Source of the DNA: an uncultured Pelagibacteraceae bacterium
GTDB taxonomy: Bacteria > Pseudomonadota > Alphaproteobacteria > Pelagibacterales > Pelagibacteraceae
DNA: 40,075 nucleotides
Direction: 5' to 3'
Assembly (NCBI GenBank): GCA_902532195.1
Contig: CACAHE010000008.1
Location: 1-40,075, forward strand
Below the pieces are notes generated by a model. It did no database searches. It saw only the letters and a program-made list of their open reading frames with translations, and was not told the origin of the DNA. The first letter of the stretch is position 1. Each line of letters starts with the position of its first letter. The position numbers were made by a program, and so were the translations under genes. Below are positions 1-9,179 of this stretch, piece by piece.

Positions 1-614
1 AAAGAACAAATAAAAGTTTTAAAAAATTCAAAATTTTAGTAGCAATCAGAGGCCCCCACGATGATTACTTTCAATTAGACTCATACAATAATTGTATAGA
101 CTCAATAATGAAAGTTGCACAAGAGATAAATAATTGTGAAGTTATATTTAAATCCCATCCAAATGAATTTGATTTTAACATCTTAAAGAAGAAACTATCT
201 TTTTTTAAAAATATAAAATGGTCAATAGAAGATAGTCACATTATGAAACTTTCATCAAAATCTAACTTATGTATTTCAGTTATAACATCTGCCTGTTTTG
301 ACGCTATAGCGTTAAAAGTTCCAACAATTGAGTTTTATAATGTGGAGCATGAAATTAAACATTCAAATAAAGTTAAGACTTTAATGCACATGGCATTTGA
401 TAAGAGAGATAAAAAATGGAAATCGATATTTTCATATAAAAAAATTATACAAAATGTCTATGATTATGAGACTCTTAAAAAGAGGGTTTTATCGGTATAC
501 ACCAATAAAAATAAAGTTTTATGGAACAAAAATTATCACACATTTCAAAAATTAGTTAATTTTAGAAATAATTCAAATAAGCTTTATAAACTTATAAATA
601 AAAAAATATCGTAG
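1..614 (+). CDS. Putative surface-polysaccharide glycosyltransferase, C-terminal part (5' end outside window)
   Basis: The reading frame is open from base 3, upstream of its first internal Met at 108, so the gene begins outside the window and only about 203 C-terminal residues are seen. Visible signatures are a core beta strand (KILVAIRGPHDDY), a KSHPNE motif and a segment with VITSACFDAIALKVPTIEF. Such His-Pro and Ser/Ala-rich 'PTIEF' segments occur in the nucleotide-sugar binding half of GT-B fold enzymes and in capsule/surface-carbohydrate biosynthesis proteins. The Lys-rich C-terminus has no membrane segment. A role in transfer of a sugar or sugar-phosphate to a cell-surface glycan in the cytoplasm is inferred; donor and acceptor cannot be read. 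Other glycan-type genes occur at 10406-13096. Confidence 0.55.
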   Translation, partial: RTNKSFKKFKILVAIRGPHDDYFQLDSYNNCIDSIMKVAQEINNCEVIFKSHPNEFDFNILKKKLSFFKNIKWSIEDSHIMKLSSKSNLCISVITSACFDAIALKVPTIEFYNVEHEIKHSNKVKTLMHMAFDKRDKKWKSIFSYKKIIQNVYDYETLKKRVLSVYTNKNKVLWNKNYHTFQKLVNFRNNSNKLYKLINKKIS

Positions 615-678
615 AATCCTGTTCAACTAATAAATCAATTATTTCATAGTATTTACTCAATTTTTAAAAAAAGGATGA

Positions 679-706
679 TTGACAAAATAATTGTGAAGTT
701 TATAAA
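679..706 (+). promoter_or_regulatory. Promoter of rpsD, near-leaderless
   Basis: TTGACA at 679-684 and TATAAA at 701-706 are separated by 16 bp, a near-consensus housekeeping sigma-70 promoter. The expected transcription start is about 712-714, only 5-7 bases before the rpsD ATG at 719, so the mRNA would have almost no leader and no room for a Shine-Dalgarno site. The motif match is seen directly; transcription is inferred. Confidence 0.6.
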
Positions 707-718
707 ACAAAAAATTAA

Positions 719-1336
719 ATGACAAAAAGATTAAACTCAAAACATAAAGTAGATAGAAGACTTCGTGTTAATTTATGGGGAAGACCCAAAAGTCCATTTA
801 ATACTAGAGCATACCCTCCAGGACAACATGGTAAAACAAAACCAGATAAACCTTCTGACTACGGAATTCAATTACAGGCTAAACAAAAATTAAAGTCATA
901 TTATGGAAATATGAACGAAAGACAATTTAGAAATGTATATAAAAAAGCCATAATGAAAAGGGGAGATACTGCTGAAAATTTAATAGGTCTTTTAGAAAGA
1001 AGATTAGATGCAATTATATACAGAGCAAAACTTTCAAACACAATTTTTTCATCGAGACAATTAATAAACCATGGGCACGTAAGAGTTAATGGTAAAAAAG
1101 TTAATATTTCTAGTTATCAGGTTAAAGAAGAAGACAGTATTGAAATTAGAGAAAAATCAAAACAACTTGCTATTGTGGACATAGCTTTAGCAAATAAAGA
1201 AAGAGAAGTACCAGAGTATTTACAGTTAGATGAAAAAAATAAAAAAGTTAAATTTGTTAGGGTGCCAAAATTTGAAGAAGTACCTTATCCTATAGTTATG
1301 GAACCAAATTTAGTAATAGAATACTATTCAAGATAG
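719..1336 (+). CDS. rpsD: 30S ribosomal protein S4
   Basis: The 205-residue product is the usual length for bacterial S4, one of the primary 16S rRNA binders that nucleates 30S assembly and helps form the mRNA entry channel. The N-terminus MTKRLNSKHKVDRRLRVNLW and the following GRPKSPFNTRAYPPGQHG stretch are typical of the alphaproteobacterial form. The S4 RNA-binding domain begins near residue 90 (LERRLDAIIYRAKL...SRQLINHGHVRVNGKKV). The ATG at 719 follows a strong promoter at 679-706. The gene stands apart from the ribosomal protein operon at the other end of the window and is followed after 7 bp by a methyltransferase gene that may be read from the same transcript. Confidence 0.97.
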   Translation: MTKRLNSKHKVDRRLRVNLWGRPKSPFNTRAYPPGQHGKTKPDKPSDYGIQLQAKQKLKSYYGNMNERQFRNVYKKAIMKRGDTAENLIGLLERRLDAIIYRAKLSNTIFSSRQLINHGHVRVNGKKVNISSYQVKEEDSIEIREKSKQLAIVDIALANKEREVPEYLQLDEKNKKVKFVRVPKFEEVPYPIVMEPNLVIEYYSR

Positions 1337-1343
1337 CAACTAA

Positions 1344-1955
1344 TTGATTAAAAGATCTTCATTAAAATTTATAAATAATCTACTAGAAAAAAATAAGAAT
1401 TGGAAAGTTTTAGATATTGGATGCGGTTATACAGCAAATAAACATGCTACAACTTTGTGCGATGTTATAAATTTACAAAATTATTATCCTGATAAAAAAT
1501 TTGTTAAACTTGATACTAAAAATCTACCTTTTATTGATAAAGAATTTGATTTTGTAATAGCATCTCATGTACTAGAACACATCAATGATATTAATTTTTT
1601 TATTAATGAGTTGCAAAGAATTTCTAAAAAAGGGTATATTGAAGTTCCAACAACTTTAGAAGATAATTTAGTTTTTGAAAATAAAAAAGATCATTTATGG
1701 CATATTAATTTTGATGATGATAATTATAAATTAATCATTAATAAAAAAGTCCAAGTATTTGAACCAATTTTAACAGTTTCAACTTCTCAAAAATTAAGAG
1801 AGTATTTTAGAGATAGTTTAGTAACTGAATTATATTGGGAAGAAAAAATTGATTTTAAATTTAAAAACGAAAGTAACTTAAAGCCCAATAGCGTATCTAT
1901 ATTAAATTTATTTAAAAAATTTATTTCAAAAAAAATAAGAAATTTATTTAGATGA
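1344..1955 (+). CDS. Class I SAM-dependent methyltransferase
   Basis: The 203-residue protein has SAM-binding motif I (VLDIGCGYTANKHA, about residues 22-35), an acidic/Leu-rich post-I region (KLDTKNLPFIDKEFDF) and the motif IV-like strand DFVIASHVLEHI, which define the class I Rossmann-fold family (Methyltransf_11 type). The substrate cannot be read. Similar small proteins are often found with glycan genes, so a sugar or lipid substrate is a guess. Translation must start at TTG 1344: an in-frame TAA lies directly upstream (1341-1343) and no ATG occurs before motif I. It lies 7 bp behind rpsD and its 3' end overlaps the convergent grxD gene by 12 bp. Confidence 0.8.
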   Translation: MIKRSSLKFINNLLEKNKNWKVLDIGCGYTANKHATTLCDVINLQNYYPDKKFVKLDTKNLPFIDKEFDFVIASHVLEHINDINFFINELQRISKKGYIEVPTTLEDNLVFENKKDHLWHINFDDDNYKLIINKKVQVFEPILTVSTSQKLREYFRDSLVTELYWEEKIDFKFKNESNLKPNSVSILNLFKKFISKKIRNLFR

Positions 1956-2285
1956 AGTTTTAAAGTTTATAGATTTTTCCTCAAATTTTTTAGCCAATTC
2001 ACCATTTTCGTACATTTCTTTTACAATATCGCATCCACCTATAAATTCTTTTTTTACATATAATTGAGGAATTGTTGGCCAATCACTAAACTCTTTAATG
2101 CCTTGTCGGATATTTTGATCTTCAAGAACATTTATACCTTTAAATTTAATTTCCATTAATTTAAGAATATTTGAAATGGCCATTGAGAAACCACATTGAG
2201 GCGCATCTGGAGTGCCTTTCATAAACAAACATACTTCATTATTATTTATTTCATTTGTAATTACTTCTTTAATTTTGTTATCCAT
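1944..2285 (-). CDS. grxD: Monothiol glutaredoxin, Grx4/GrxD family
   Basis: The 113-residue protein carries the monothiol active site CGFS (in APQCGFSMAIS), preceded by the MKGTPDAP loop and followed by the WPTIPQLYV and GGCDIV glutathione-binding segments. These proteins bind a [2Fe-2S] cluster with glutathione, deliver Fe-S clusters and form complexes with BolA proteins. The bolA gene lies immediately upstream and overlaps by 8 bp (2278-2285), which supports translational coupling and a shared Fe-S task. It is the last gene of the nine-gene minus-strand chain starting at sfsA. The C-terminus converges on and overlaps the methyltransferase gene by 12 bp. Confidence 0.95.
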   Translation of the reverse strand: MDNKIKEVITNEINNNEVCLFMKGTPDAPQCGFSMAISNILKLMEIKFKGINVLEDQNIRQGIKEFSDWPTIPQLYVKKEFIGGCDIVKEMYENGELAKKFEEKSINFKTSSK

Positions 2286-2514
2286 TTTTTTCCTTTGTTT
2301 TAATTGCTAAAGCATGTAATTCGTTTCCCATTTTACCCTTAAGTGAATTATATACAATCTTATGTTGTTCTATTTTGCTTATACCATTAAATTTTGAAGA
2401 AGAAATAGTTGCTGAATAATGATTCCCATCACCTGCCAAATCCTGTATTTCGACAAAAGCATCTGGAAGCGCTTCTTTAATTAACTTTTCTATTTCTTTT
2501 AAATCCATCGCCAT
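2278..2514 (-). CDS. BolA family protein
   Basis: This 78-residue protein has the BolA fold pattern: an N-terminal helix (IEKLIKEALPDAFVEIQDL), the strand pair with GDGNHYSATI, and the conserved C-terminal segment HKIVYNSLKGKMGNELHALAIKT. BolA proteins partner with monothiol glutaredoxins to hold or transfer [2Fe-2S] clusters and tune iron homeostasis, and grxD follows with an 8-bp overlap. The ATG at 2514 overlaps the purL stop by one base (TAATG). A second ATG lies two codons in (2508), so the exact start is uncertain by two residues. It is closer in size to the short IbaG/BolA2-like forms than to E. coli BolA. Confidence 0.93.
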   Translation of the reverse strand: MAMDLKEIEKLIKEALPDAFVEIQDLAGDGNHYSATISSSKFNGISKIEQHKIVYNSLKGKMGNELHALAIKTKEKNG

Positions 2515-4706
2515 TAATTTACCATATAATCCTTAATCCAATTATTATTATACTTCTTAAGTTCGTCAATTGTCAGTTTTGGCTCATTTTCAATTTCTAG
2601 AGAATCTTTTGTAATTATTCCTAATTTATCATAATGAACAGAATTTTTATCTAAAATATCCTCAACTTTTGTTAAATTTTCTTGTTTAATTTCTACAATA
2701 TATCTTCCTTGATCTTCACCAAAAAAATACTCAAATTTATTCATTAAATTATTTAATTTACCTATTTTAATTCCTTTATTTCCTTTAATACACATTTTAG
2801 ATATAGCTACCATAATACCCCCCAACGAAATATCATGGGAAGTCTCAATATAACTATTTTGGTAAAGTTTTAAAATTGTACGACCTATATTTTTTTCATT
2901 AAACAAATTTACTTCAGGAGGAGGACCTTTTTTTTCCCCCAATATTTCTTTAGCAAAAATACTTTGATCTAAGTGTCCATCAGTTTTTCCTAAAACAATA
3001 ACTTGATTACCAATTTTTTTAAAATCCATTGTCATGATTTTTGAATATTCTTTTAGCAAACCTATTCCCCCAATAGTTGGAGTAGGTTTTATACCTTTAT
3101 CTTTAGTTTCGTTATAAAATGATACATTTCCTGAAACAATTGGAAATTCTAAATATTTGCTGGCTTCATTAATTCCTTCAACACATTCAACAAACTCACC
3201 CATATTTTTTTCTTTTTCAGGATTCCCAAAATTTAAACAATTAGTAATCGCTATTGGTTCAGCTCCAACTGATATTAAGTTTCTCCAACTTTCGCAAACA
3301 ACTTGTTTTCCTCCAGTTAAAGGATGTGAATTACAATAACTTGCCGATGAATCAACTGATGCTGCTATTGCTTTATTTGTACCGTGTACTCTTACAACAC
3401 CAGCGTCACCACCTGGTTTTTGAATAGTATCTCCCATAACCGTATGATCATATTGTTCCCATATCCATTTCTTTTCACATATATTAGGATTAGATAAAAT
3501 TTTTTTCAAACAATCATTTATTTTTAATGATTTAAATTCATTTTTTTTAAATTTTATTTTTTGTGGGAGTTTTACTTTTTTCCATTTACGATCATACTGT
3601 GGTGCATTTTCTGATAAAAAATCTATAGGAATATCTACTACTTTTTGTTCATTAAAGAATATTTCAATTGTTTTGGTGTCAGTTGTTTTTCCAATTATTT
3701 CAAAATCTAGATTCCATTTATCAAAAATTTTTTTTGCTTCTTTTTCTTTTCCATTTTCAAGAATAATCAACATTCTCTCTTGACTTTCAGATAACATGAT
3801 TTCATGAGGCAACATATTCTCTTCTCTACAAGGCACTTTATTCAAATTTAATTCAATCCCTAGTTTCCCCTTAGAGGCCATTTCTACACTTGAAGAGGTA
3901 AGACCTGCTGCTCCCATATCTTGAATTGCAATTATTGATTTACCCTCCATAAGTTCCAAACAAGCTTCCATTAACAATTTTTCTGTAAATGGATCTCCAA
4001 CTTGTACAGTTGGTTTCTTTTCCTCTATTCTTTCATCAAAAGATGCTGATGCCATGCTTGCCCCATGTATTCCATCTCTTCCAGTCTTAGAACCTACATA
4101 AATTACTGGCTTATTTATTCCTGCAGCTTTTGAATAAAAAATTTTATTTTTTTTTACTAGACCAACCGTCATAGCATTAACAAGTATATTTCCATTGTAA
4201 CTTTCATCAAAAGATGTCTGACCACCTATAGTTGGAACCCCTATACAATTTCCATAACCACCAATGCCTTTAACAACACCTCTTAGTAAATTTTTAGTTT
4301 TTTTGTGTTGAGAAGATCCAAAATGAATTGAATTTAAATTTGCAATTGGTCTTGCGCCCATAGTAAAAACATCTCTCATAATTCCTCCTACCCCTGTTGC
4401 GGCTCCTTGATAAGGTTCAATAAATGAGGGATGGTTGTGGCTTTCTATTTTAAAAACTATTGCATGATCATCACCTATATCAACAACACCTGCATTTTCA
4501 CCAGGCCCTTGAATAACATTTTTACTCTTTGTATTTAGTTTTTTTAAATGAATTTTAGAAGATTTATAAGAACAATGTTCATTCCACATCGCTGAAAAAA
4601 TAGAAAGCTCTGTGATGTTTGGTGTTCTTTTTAAAAGCTTGCAAACTTTTTCATACTCCTCTTTTTTTAAACCAAACTCTTCAGCAATTTTTAAATTAAC
4701 TTCCAT
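2514..4706 (-). CDS. purL: Phosphoribosylformylglycinamidine synthase subunit PurL
   Basis: About 730 residues, the size of the small (three-component) PurL. It catalyses ATP-dependent amidation of FGAR to FGAM in purine synthesis, using ammonia from PurQ with PurS as bridging subunit; purS and purQ lie directly upstream. Recognisable are the N-terminal [14 protein letters not shown] and [36 protein letters not shown], the ATG-GVGGI loop, and the second AIRS-like half with DGHLDQS and [13 protein letters not shown] prefer the ATG at 4706, which overlaps the purQ TGA by one base. A GTG one codon upstream (4709) is possible but less likely given the TAATG/TGATG junctions of neighbouring genes. 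Confidence 0.97.
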   Translation of the reverse strand: MEVNLKIAEEFGLKKEEYEKVCKLLKRTPNITELSIFSAMWNEHCSYKSSKIHLKKLNTKSKNVIQGPGENAGVVDIGDDHAIVFKIESHNHPSFIEPYQGAATGVGGIMRDVFTMGARPIANLNSIHFGSSQHKKTKNLLRGVVKGIGGYGNCIGVPTIGGQTSFDESYNGNILVNAMTVGLVKKNKIFYSKAAGINKPVIYVGSKTGRDGIHGASMASASFDERIEEKKPTVQVGDPFTEKLLMEACLELMEGKSIIAIQDMGAAGLTSSSVEMASKGKLGIELNLNKVPCREENMLPHEIMLSESQERMLIILENGKEKEAKKIFDKWNLDFEIIGKTTDTKTIEIFFNEQKVVDIPIDFLSENAPQYDRKWKKVKLPQKIKFKKNEFKSLKINDCLKKILSNPNICEKKWIWEQYDHTVMGDTIQKPGGDAGVVRVHGTNKAIAASVDSSASYCNSHPLTGGKQVVCESWRNLISVGAEPIAITNCLNFGNPEKEKNMGEFVECVEGINEASKYLEFPIVSGNVSFYNETKDKGIKPTPTIGGIGLLKEYSKIMTMDFKKIGNQVIVLGKTDGHLDQSIFAKEILGEKKGPPPEVNLFNEKNIGRTILKLYQNSYIETSHDISLGGIMVAISKMCIKGNKGIKIGKLNNLMNKFEYFFGEDQGRYIVEIKQENLTKVEDILDKNSVHYDKLGIITKDSLEIENEPKLTIDELKKYNNNWIKDYMVN

Positions 4707-5389
4707 CACTTAAAATTTTTAATTAAATTTTCAAAAAAAATTGAACCATCTTCTCCTGATAGATACTTGTCTATCATTCTTTCAGGATGAGGCATCATTC
4801 CTAAAATGTTTTTTTCTTTATTAAATATTCCAGCAATATTATCTATAGCTCCATTCGGATTATGCTCATGATCAGATAATCCCTTAGAATTACAATAAGT
4901 TATTGCTATTTGATTGTTATCTTGAATTGACTTTAATTCTTGATTAGAACAAAAATAACTACCTTCGTTGTGGGCAATATGAAGTTCTAAAATATTTTTT
5001 TTTATATTCTTAAAATATTTGTTATCAGTATTATTTACTTTTACATATATATTTTTGCATATAAATTCTATATTTCTATTTTGTTGCAATACACCAGGCA
5101 ATAAACCTGTTTCAGTTAATATTTGAAATCCATTGCATATACCAAGGACTAAACCACCAGATTTTGCAAAATCAATAACCGAATTAATTATTTTTGATTT
5201 ACCCGCTATACTTCCGCATCTTAAATAATCTCCAAAAGAAAATCCTCCAGGCAATACTATTAAATCACTTTTAGGTAATTTAGGATCATTGTGCCAAACC
5301 ATTTGATTTTTAAAACCAAATTTTTTTAAAGCTACATCCATATCTCTATCACAATTTGAGCCTGGAAATATAATTACTGACGATTTCAT
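4706..5389 (-). CDS. purQ: Phosphoribosylformylglycinamidine synthase subunit PurQ (glutaminase)
   Basis: The 227-residue class I glutamine amidotransferase hydrolyses glutamine and channels ammonia to PurL. The nucleophile elbow GICNGFQIL holds the catalytic Cys. The oxyanion segment [14 protein letters not shown] and the catalytic His-Pro-Glu in GMMPHPERM near the C-terminus are present, so the triad looks complete. It begins 5 bp after the purS stop and ends overlapping the start of purL, matching the 1:1 complex assembly of PurS, PurQ and PurL. Confidence 0.97.
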   Translation of the reverse strand: MKSSVIIFPGSNCDRDMDVALKKFGFKNQMVWHNDPKLPKSDLIVLPGGFSFGDYLRCGSIAGKSKIINSVIDFAKSGGLVLGICNGFQILTETGLLPGVLQQNRNIEFICKNIYVKVNNTDNKYFKNIKKNILELHIAHNEGSYFCSNQELKSIQDNNQIAITYCNSKGLSDHEHNPNGAIDNIAGIFNKEKNILGMMPHPERMIDKYLSGEDGSIFFENLIKNFK

Positions 5390-5394
5390 TAATT

Positions 5395-5628
5395 TTAAAT
5401 AATTTTAAAATCCTCAATCACTAAATTAGCAAGCAATTTTTTACACATTTCATCAACTTTAGATTTAGCTTTAATTTCATCTTTTTCATCTATCTCAATA
5501 TCAAAATATTTACCTTGCCTAACCCCATTTACATTTGGAAAACCCATGCTATTTAATGTTTGTTGAATTGCTTTACCTTGTGGATCTAGAACTCCATTTT
5601 TAAGAGTCACGATTACTTTAATTTTCAT
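5395..5628 (-). CDS. purS: Phosphoribosylformylglycinamidine synthase subunit PurS
   Basis: The 77-residue protein has the PurS pattern: an N-terminal strand MKIKVIVTLKNGVLDPQGKA, the helix QQTLNSMGFPNVNGVRQGKYF and the C-terminal CKKLLANLVIEDFKI. PurS dimers bridge PurQ and PurL in organisms with the split FGAM synthase. The ATG overlaps the purC stop in an ATGA arrangement (4 bp), and purQ starts 5 bp downstream. Confidence 0.95.
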   Translation of the reverse strand: MKIKVIVTLKNGVLDPQGKAIQQTLNSMGFPNVNGVRQGKYFDIEIDEKDEIKAKSKVDEMCKKLLANLVIEDFKII

Positions 5629-6413
5629 TTATTTTTTTTTATTTTAACAGCAGTAGGTTTGCTAAACTTGATAGGTCTTATATTTGATTGTTCATGAAGA
5701 ATATCTAGTCTTCTTGCTACCTCTTGATAACCTTCAATTATATTACCCAGATCTTTTCTAAATCTATCTTTATCTAATTTTTTATCTGTTAAAGAGTCCC
5801 ATAATCGACATGTATCAGGGCTAATTTCATCTGCTAAAATTATATCATCCTTTGCTCCAGAAATGGTTCTTCCAAACTCAACTTTAAAATCTACTAATTT
5901 AATATTAATTCCTCTAAACATTCCTTGAAGAAAATCATTTATTCTTAAAATATTTTTTTTAACAATTTTTATTTCACTTTTACTCATCCATTTAAAAACA
6001 AGTATGTGTTCAGGACTTACTATTGGATCACCCAAAGAGTCGTCTTTTAAACAATATTCAATCAATGGTTCATCTAAAACAGTTCCATCTTCTATACCAA
6101 GTCTTTTTGTAAGTGATCCTGTTGCTATATTTCTTACTATAAATTCAATAGGTATTATTTCTAATTGTTTGACAAGTTGTTCTCTCATATTCAATCTTTT
6201 TACTAAATGATTTTTTATTCCAATTTGATTTAAACTATTTAAAATATGTTCAGAAATTCTGTTATTTAAAATCCCTTTACCTTCTATGATTGATTTTTTT
6301 TGATTGTTGAATGCAGTTGCGTCATCTTTAAAGTGTTGGATAACAAAATTTTTTTCAGGAGAAGCATAAATGATTTTTGCTTTTCCTTCGTACAGTTTCT
6401 TTCCCTTTTTCAT
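5625..6413 (-). CDS. purC: Phosphoribosylaminoimidazole-succinocarboxamide synthase (SAICAR synthetase)
   Basis: The 262-residue enzyme joins aspartate to CAIR using ATP to give SAICAR. It shows the N-terminal LYEGKAKIIY ATP-binding motif, KDDATAFN, the EFIVRNIATGSLTKRLG segment, the LVDFKVEFGR strand and ADEISPDTCRLWD, all characteristic of PurC. Length is normal. The start ATG at 6413 shares one base with the purB stop and the end overlaps purS by 4 bp, so purB, purC and purS are probably co-translated from one message. Confidence 0.97.
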   Translation of the reverse strand: MKKGKKLYEGKAKIIYASPEKNFVIQHFKDDATAFNNQKKSIIEGKGILNNRISEHILNSLNQIGIKNHLVKRLNMREQLVKQLEIIPIEFIVRNIATGSLTKRLGIEDGTVLDEPLIEYCLKDDSLGDPIVSPEHILVFKWMSKSEIKIVKKNILRINDFLQGMFRGINIKLVDFKVEFGRTISGAKDDIILADEISPDTCRLWDSLTDKKLDKDRFRKDLGNIIEGYQEVARRLDILHEQSNIRPIKFSKPTAVKIKKNK

Positions 6414-7705
6414 TATTTAAAAACTCTCTTAAAAATATAATTTATATTCTTAAAATGTTTAGAATAATTAAATATTTTATCAATTTCTTTATCTGAAAGA
6501 TTTTTAGATATTAACTTATCTTTTTTAACCAAATCCTTTAATTTAAGATTTTTATTAAAGCTAGATTTAGCGTGTTTTTGTACAATTCTGTAAGATTTTT
6601 CTTTTGATATACCTGATTTTGTGAGTTCTAGCATTAATTCTTGTGAAAAAACTAGGCCTCTAGTCATGTTTAAATTATTTATCATTTTTTTTGGGTATAC
6701 AATCATTTTATCTAAAATATTTGCTAATCTTGATAAAGCAAAATCTAAAGTTATATTTGCATCAGGTCCAATATTTCTTTCTACGCTCGAATGTGAAATA
6801 TCTCTTTCATGCCAAAGAGATATATTTTCTAGAGCTGGCGTTACATAACTTCTAATCATTCTTGCTAAACCTGTTAAATTTTCACTTAAAATTGGGTTTT
6901 TCTTATGAGGCATCGCAGATGAACCTTTTTGCTCATTAGAAAAATATTCTTGTAATTCATATACTTCAGTTCTTTGCAAATGTCTTATCTCAGTTGCAAC
7001 TCTTTCAATTGAACCAGCAATAATTCCTAGAATTGAAAAATAATGAGCATGTCTATCTCTAGGAATAATTTGTGTGGAAACTGGTTCAGGCTTTAATTTT
7101 AATTTTTTAGCTACATAGATTTCAATTTTAGGGTTAATATTTGAAAATGTTCCTACAGCACCTGAAATTGCACAAGTAGAAACATCATTAATAGCGTTTA
7201 CTAATCTTATTCTATTTCTTTTAAATTCTTCATAAAAAGAAGCTAATTTTAAACCAAAAGTTATTGGTTCGGCGTGTATCCCATGACTTCTACCAATGCA
7301 TGGTGTCATTTTATATTTGTTAGCTTTTTTTTTTAAAATAAATAAAATTTTATCAATATCATTCAACAATATTTTACCCGATTGAACTAATTGAATATTA
7401 AAACTTGTGTCAAGGACATCTGAAGATGTCATTCCTTGATGCAGATATCTAGCTTTTATCCCGGCTTGTTCAGTTATTGAAGTTAAAAAAGCTATTACAT
7501 CATGTTTTACTCTTTTTTCTATTTGATGAATTCTGCTAACTTTAATTTTACCCTTTTTTTTTATAATTGATGCTACACCTTTTGGAATAACTTTATATTT
7601 TTCCATTGCTTCTGCAGCAAAAATTTCAACATCTAACCAGATTTTATATTTATTTTCTTCGGACCAAATGTTTGTAATTTCTTTTCTAGAATATCGATGT
7701 ATCAT
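6413..7705 (-). CDS. purB: Adenylosuccinate lyase
   Basis: The 430-residue enzyme cleaves fumarate from SAICAR and from adenylosuccinate, serving two steps of purine synthesis. The fumarase/aspartase superfamily signature SSAMPHKKNP is present, with TSSDVLDTS and GRSHGIHAEPITFG, which carry family catalytic and substrate-binding residues. Its start overlaps the map stop by one base and its stop overlaps the purC start by one base. The placement beside purC pairs consecutive pathway steps. Confidence 0.97.
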   Translation of the reverse strand: MIHRYSRKEITNIWSEENKYKIWLDVEIFAAEAMEKYKVIPKGVASIIKKKGKIKVSRIHQIEKRVKHDVIAFLTSITEQAGIKARYLHQGMTSSDVLDTSFNIQLVQSGKILLNDIDKILFILKKKANKYKMTPCIGRSHGIHAEPITFGLKLASFYEEFKRNRIRLVNAINDVSTCAISGAVGTFSNINPKIEIYVAKKLKLKPEPVSTQIIPRDRHAHYFSILGIIAGSIERVATEIRHLQRTEVYELQEYFSNEQKGSSAMPHKKNPILSENLTGLARMIRSYVTPALENISLWHERDISHSSVERNIGPDANITLDFALSRLANILDKMIVYPKKMINNLNMTRGLVFSQELMLELTKSGISKEKSYRIVQKHAKSSFNKNLKLKDLVKKDKLISKNLSDKEIDKIFNYSKHFKNINYIFKRVFK

Positions 7706-8478
7706 TAATTATACGGGGGTTTTATATAACCTTTAACAGATTCTGTAAAAATTTCATAACCATTTTCAGTTATACCAATTGTGTGTTCAAATTGCGCTGA
7801 TAAAGATTTATCTTTTGTTACTGCTGTCCATCCATCGTTTAAAACTTTCACATCATATTTTCCAGAATTTATCATTGGTTCAATAGTGAAGGTCATTCCT
7901 GGTTTTAATTCCAGTCCGGTATTTTTTTTACCATAATGTAAAATATTAGGTTTTTCATGAAAGGTATTGCTTATTCCGTGTCCACAAAAATCTCTAACAA
8001 CAGAAAAACCTTTATCTTCAACATATGCTTGGATCTCAGAACCTATATCTCCTAATTTAATTCCTGGCTTTAATATTTTTATTGCCCTCATCATTGATTC
8101 ATAAGTTGTATCTATTAAATTTTGTGCCTTTATTGGAATTTTTCCTACTGTAAACATTCTACTAGTATCACCATGATATCCATTTACTATTGCGGTCACA
8201 TCTATATTTAAACAGTCACCTTCATTTAAAAGTCTATCTGAAGGAATTCCGTGACAGACTACATGATTTAGAGATGTACAAAGAGACTTAGTATAACCTC
8301 TATAAAACAATGGGGCCGAATGTCCCCCGTTGTTTTTTATATAATCGTAACAAAGTTGATCTATTTGATTTGTTGATATTCCAGGTTTAATAAAACCAGT
8401 AATCATATCTAGGGTTTCAGCAGCTAGTCTTCCAGCAATCCTCATTTTTTCAAATTTTTCTATGTAATTATTATTCAT
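7705..8478 (-). CDS. map: Methionine aminopeptidase type I
   Basis: About 257 residues, the usual size of bacterial type I MetAP, which removes the initiator methionine co-translationally using a dinuclear metal centre. Metal ligands are recognisable in order: the Asp in NIDVTAIVNGYHGDTSRMF (two Asp), the His in GHGISNTFHEKPNI, and the Glu residues in FTIEPMI and QFEHTIGIT. VCHGIPSD holds the conserved His. I take the ATG at 8478, which overlaps the sfsA stop by 8 bp; a TTG at 8481 would add one codon. The stop shares a base with the purB start. Confidence 0.95.
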   Translation of the reverse strand: MNNNYIEKFEKMRIAGRLAAETLDMITGFIKPGISTNQIDQLCYDYIKNNGGHSAPLFYRGYTKSLCTSLNHVVCHGIPSDRLLNEGDCLNIDVTAIVNGYHGDTSRMFTVGKIPIKAQNLIDTTYESMMRAIKILKPGIKLGDIGSEIQAYVEDKGFSVVRDFCGHGISNTFHEKPNILHYGKKNTGLELKPGMTFTIEPMINSGKYDVKVLNDGWTAVTKDKSLSAQFEHTIGITENGYEIFTESVKGYIKPPYN

Positions 8479-9157
8479 CAACTATTTTTATTTTTTTTTC
8501 AATTTTAATTTCATCAGGGTTAATAATGCACCTGTATGCTAAAAAATTTACCCCAGCTTTCTTTGCTAACAGATAATTTTTATAATAATCATTATCAATA
8601 TCTTTAGCTATTTTAAATTTATTTATACCTTGAATTTGAGTTAAAAATAAGACGTAAGCCTTATAACCTTTTTTAATAGAATTTATTAATTTTTTTAAGT
8701 GTTTTGAACCTCTTAAAGTAATCGCATCCGGAAATTCAGCAAAATCATTAAATCTAGTTAATGTTACATTTTTAACTTCAATAATTTTTTTATCACATAA
8801 AAAATCAAACCTTGTATCTGTTGAAAATTTAAATTCAGGTTTAATATTTTTTACAGTCTTAAATTCTTCGATAAGTTTATTTATTAAACCATGGTGTACA
8901 ATTTTATTTGCTCTGTGAGTGTTTACACCTATTAATCTTTTTTTAGATTCAATAATTTCTAAAGTAAATTTTAATTTTCTTTTAGGATCATCATTTTTTG
9001 TAATCCAAACATTATTTCCTTCATTTAATAAACCCATCATTGATCCGGTATTTGGACAATGCGCAGTTACAATTGAATTATTAGCTTTTATATCGGTAAA
9101 AAATCTTTTATATCGTTTGATTAATTTGCCTTTAATTAAACTACTGGTAAATTTCAT
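8471..9157 (-). CDS. sfsA: SfsA family protein (sugar fermentation stimulation protein homologue)
   Basis: The 228-residue protein matches the SfsA family in length and motifs: VTAHCPNTGSMMGLL near the N-terminus, VNTHRANKIV, the DTRFDFL and IIEVKNVTL strands (a PD-(D/E)XK-like fold pattern with ExK), FPDAITLRGSKHL, and the C-terminal YRCIINPDEIKI. E. coli SfsA was described as a DNA-binding regulator of maltose metabolism; the biochemical role in general is unsettled and no specific job is claimed here. It heads the nine-gene minus-strand chain and is only 22 bp from the divergent gene at 9180. Confidence 0.92.
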   Translation of the reverse strand: MKFTSSLIKGKLIKRYKRFFTDIKANNSIVTAHCPNTGSMMGLLNEGNNVWITKNDDPKRKLKFTLEIIESKKRLIGVNTHRANKIVHHGLINKLIEEFKTVKNIKPEFKFSTDTRFDFLCDKKIIEVKNVTLTRFNDFAEFPDAITLRGSKHLKKLINSIKKGYKAYVLFLTQIQGINKFKIAKDIDNDYYKNYLLAKKAGVNFLAYRCIINPDEIKIEKKIKIVDE

Positions 9158-9179
9158 TATAATTTATTTATATTTGTAA
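9158..9179. promoter_or_regulatory. 22-bp divergent intergenic region between sfsA and the CinA-like gene
   Basis: Two divergent start codons (9157 on minus, 9180 on plus) are only 22 bp apart. The gap begins with TATAAT (9158-9163), a good -10 box for the plus-strand gene. The -35 boxes of both genes, if both have promoters here, must lie inside the opposite coding sequence, and the transcripts would have leaders of about ten bases or fewer. Promoter assignment is inference from motif and spacing. Confidence 0.4.
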
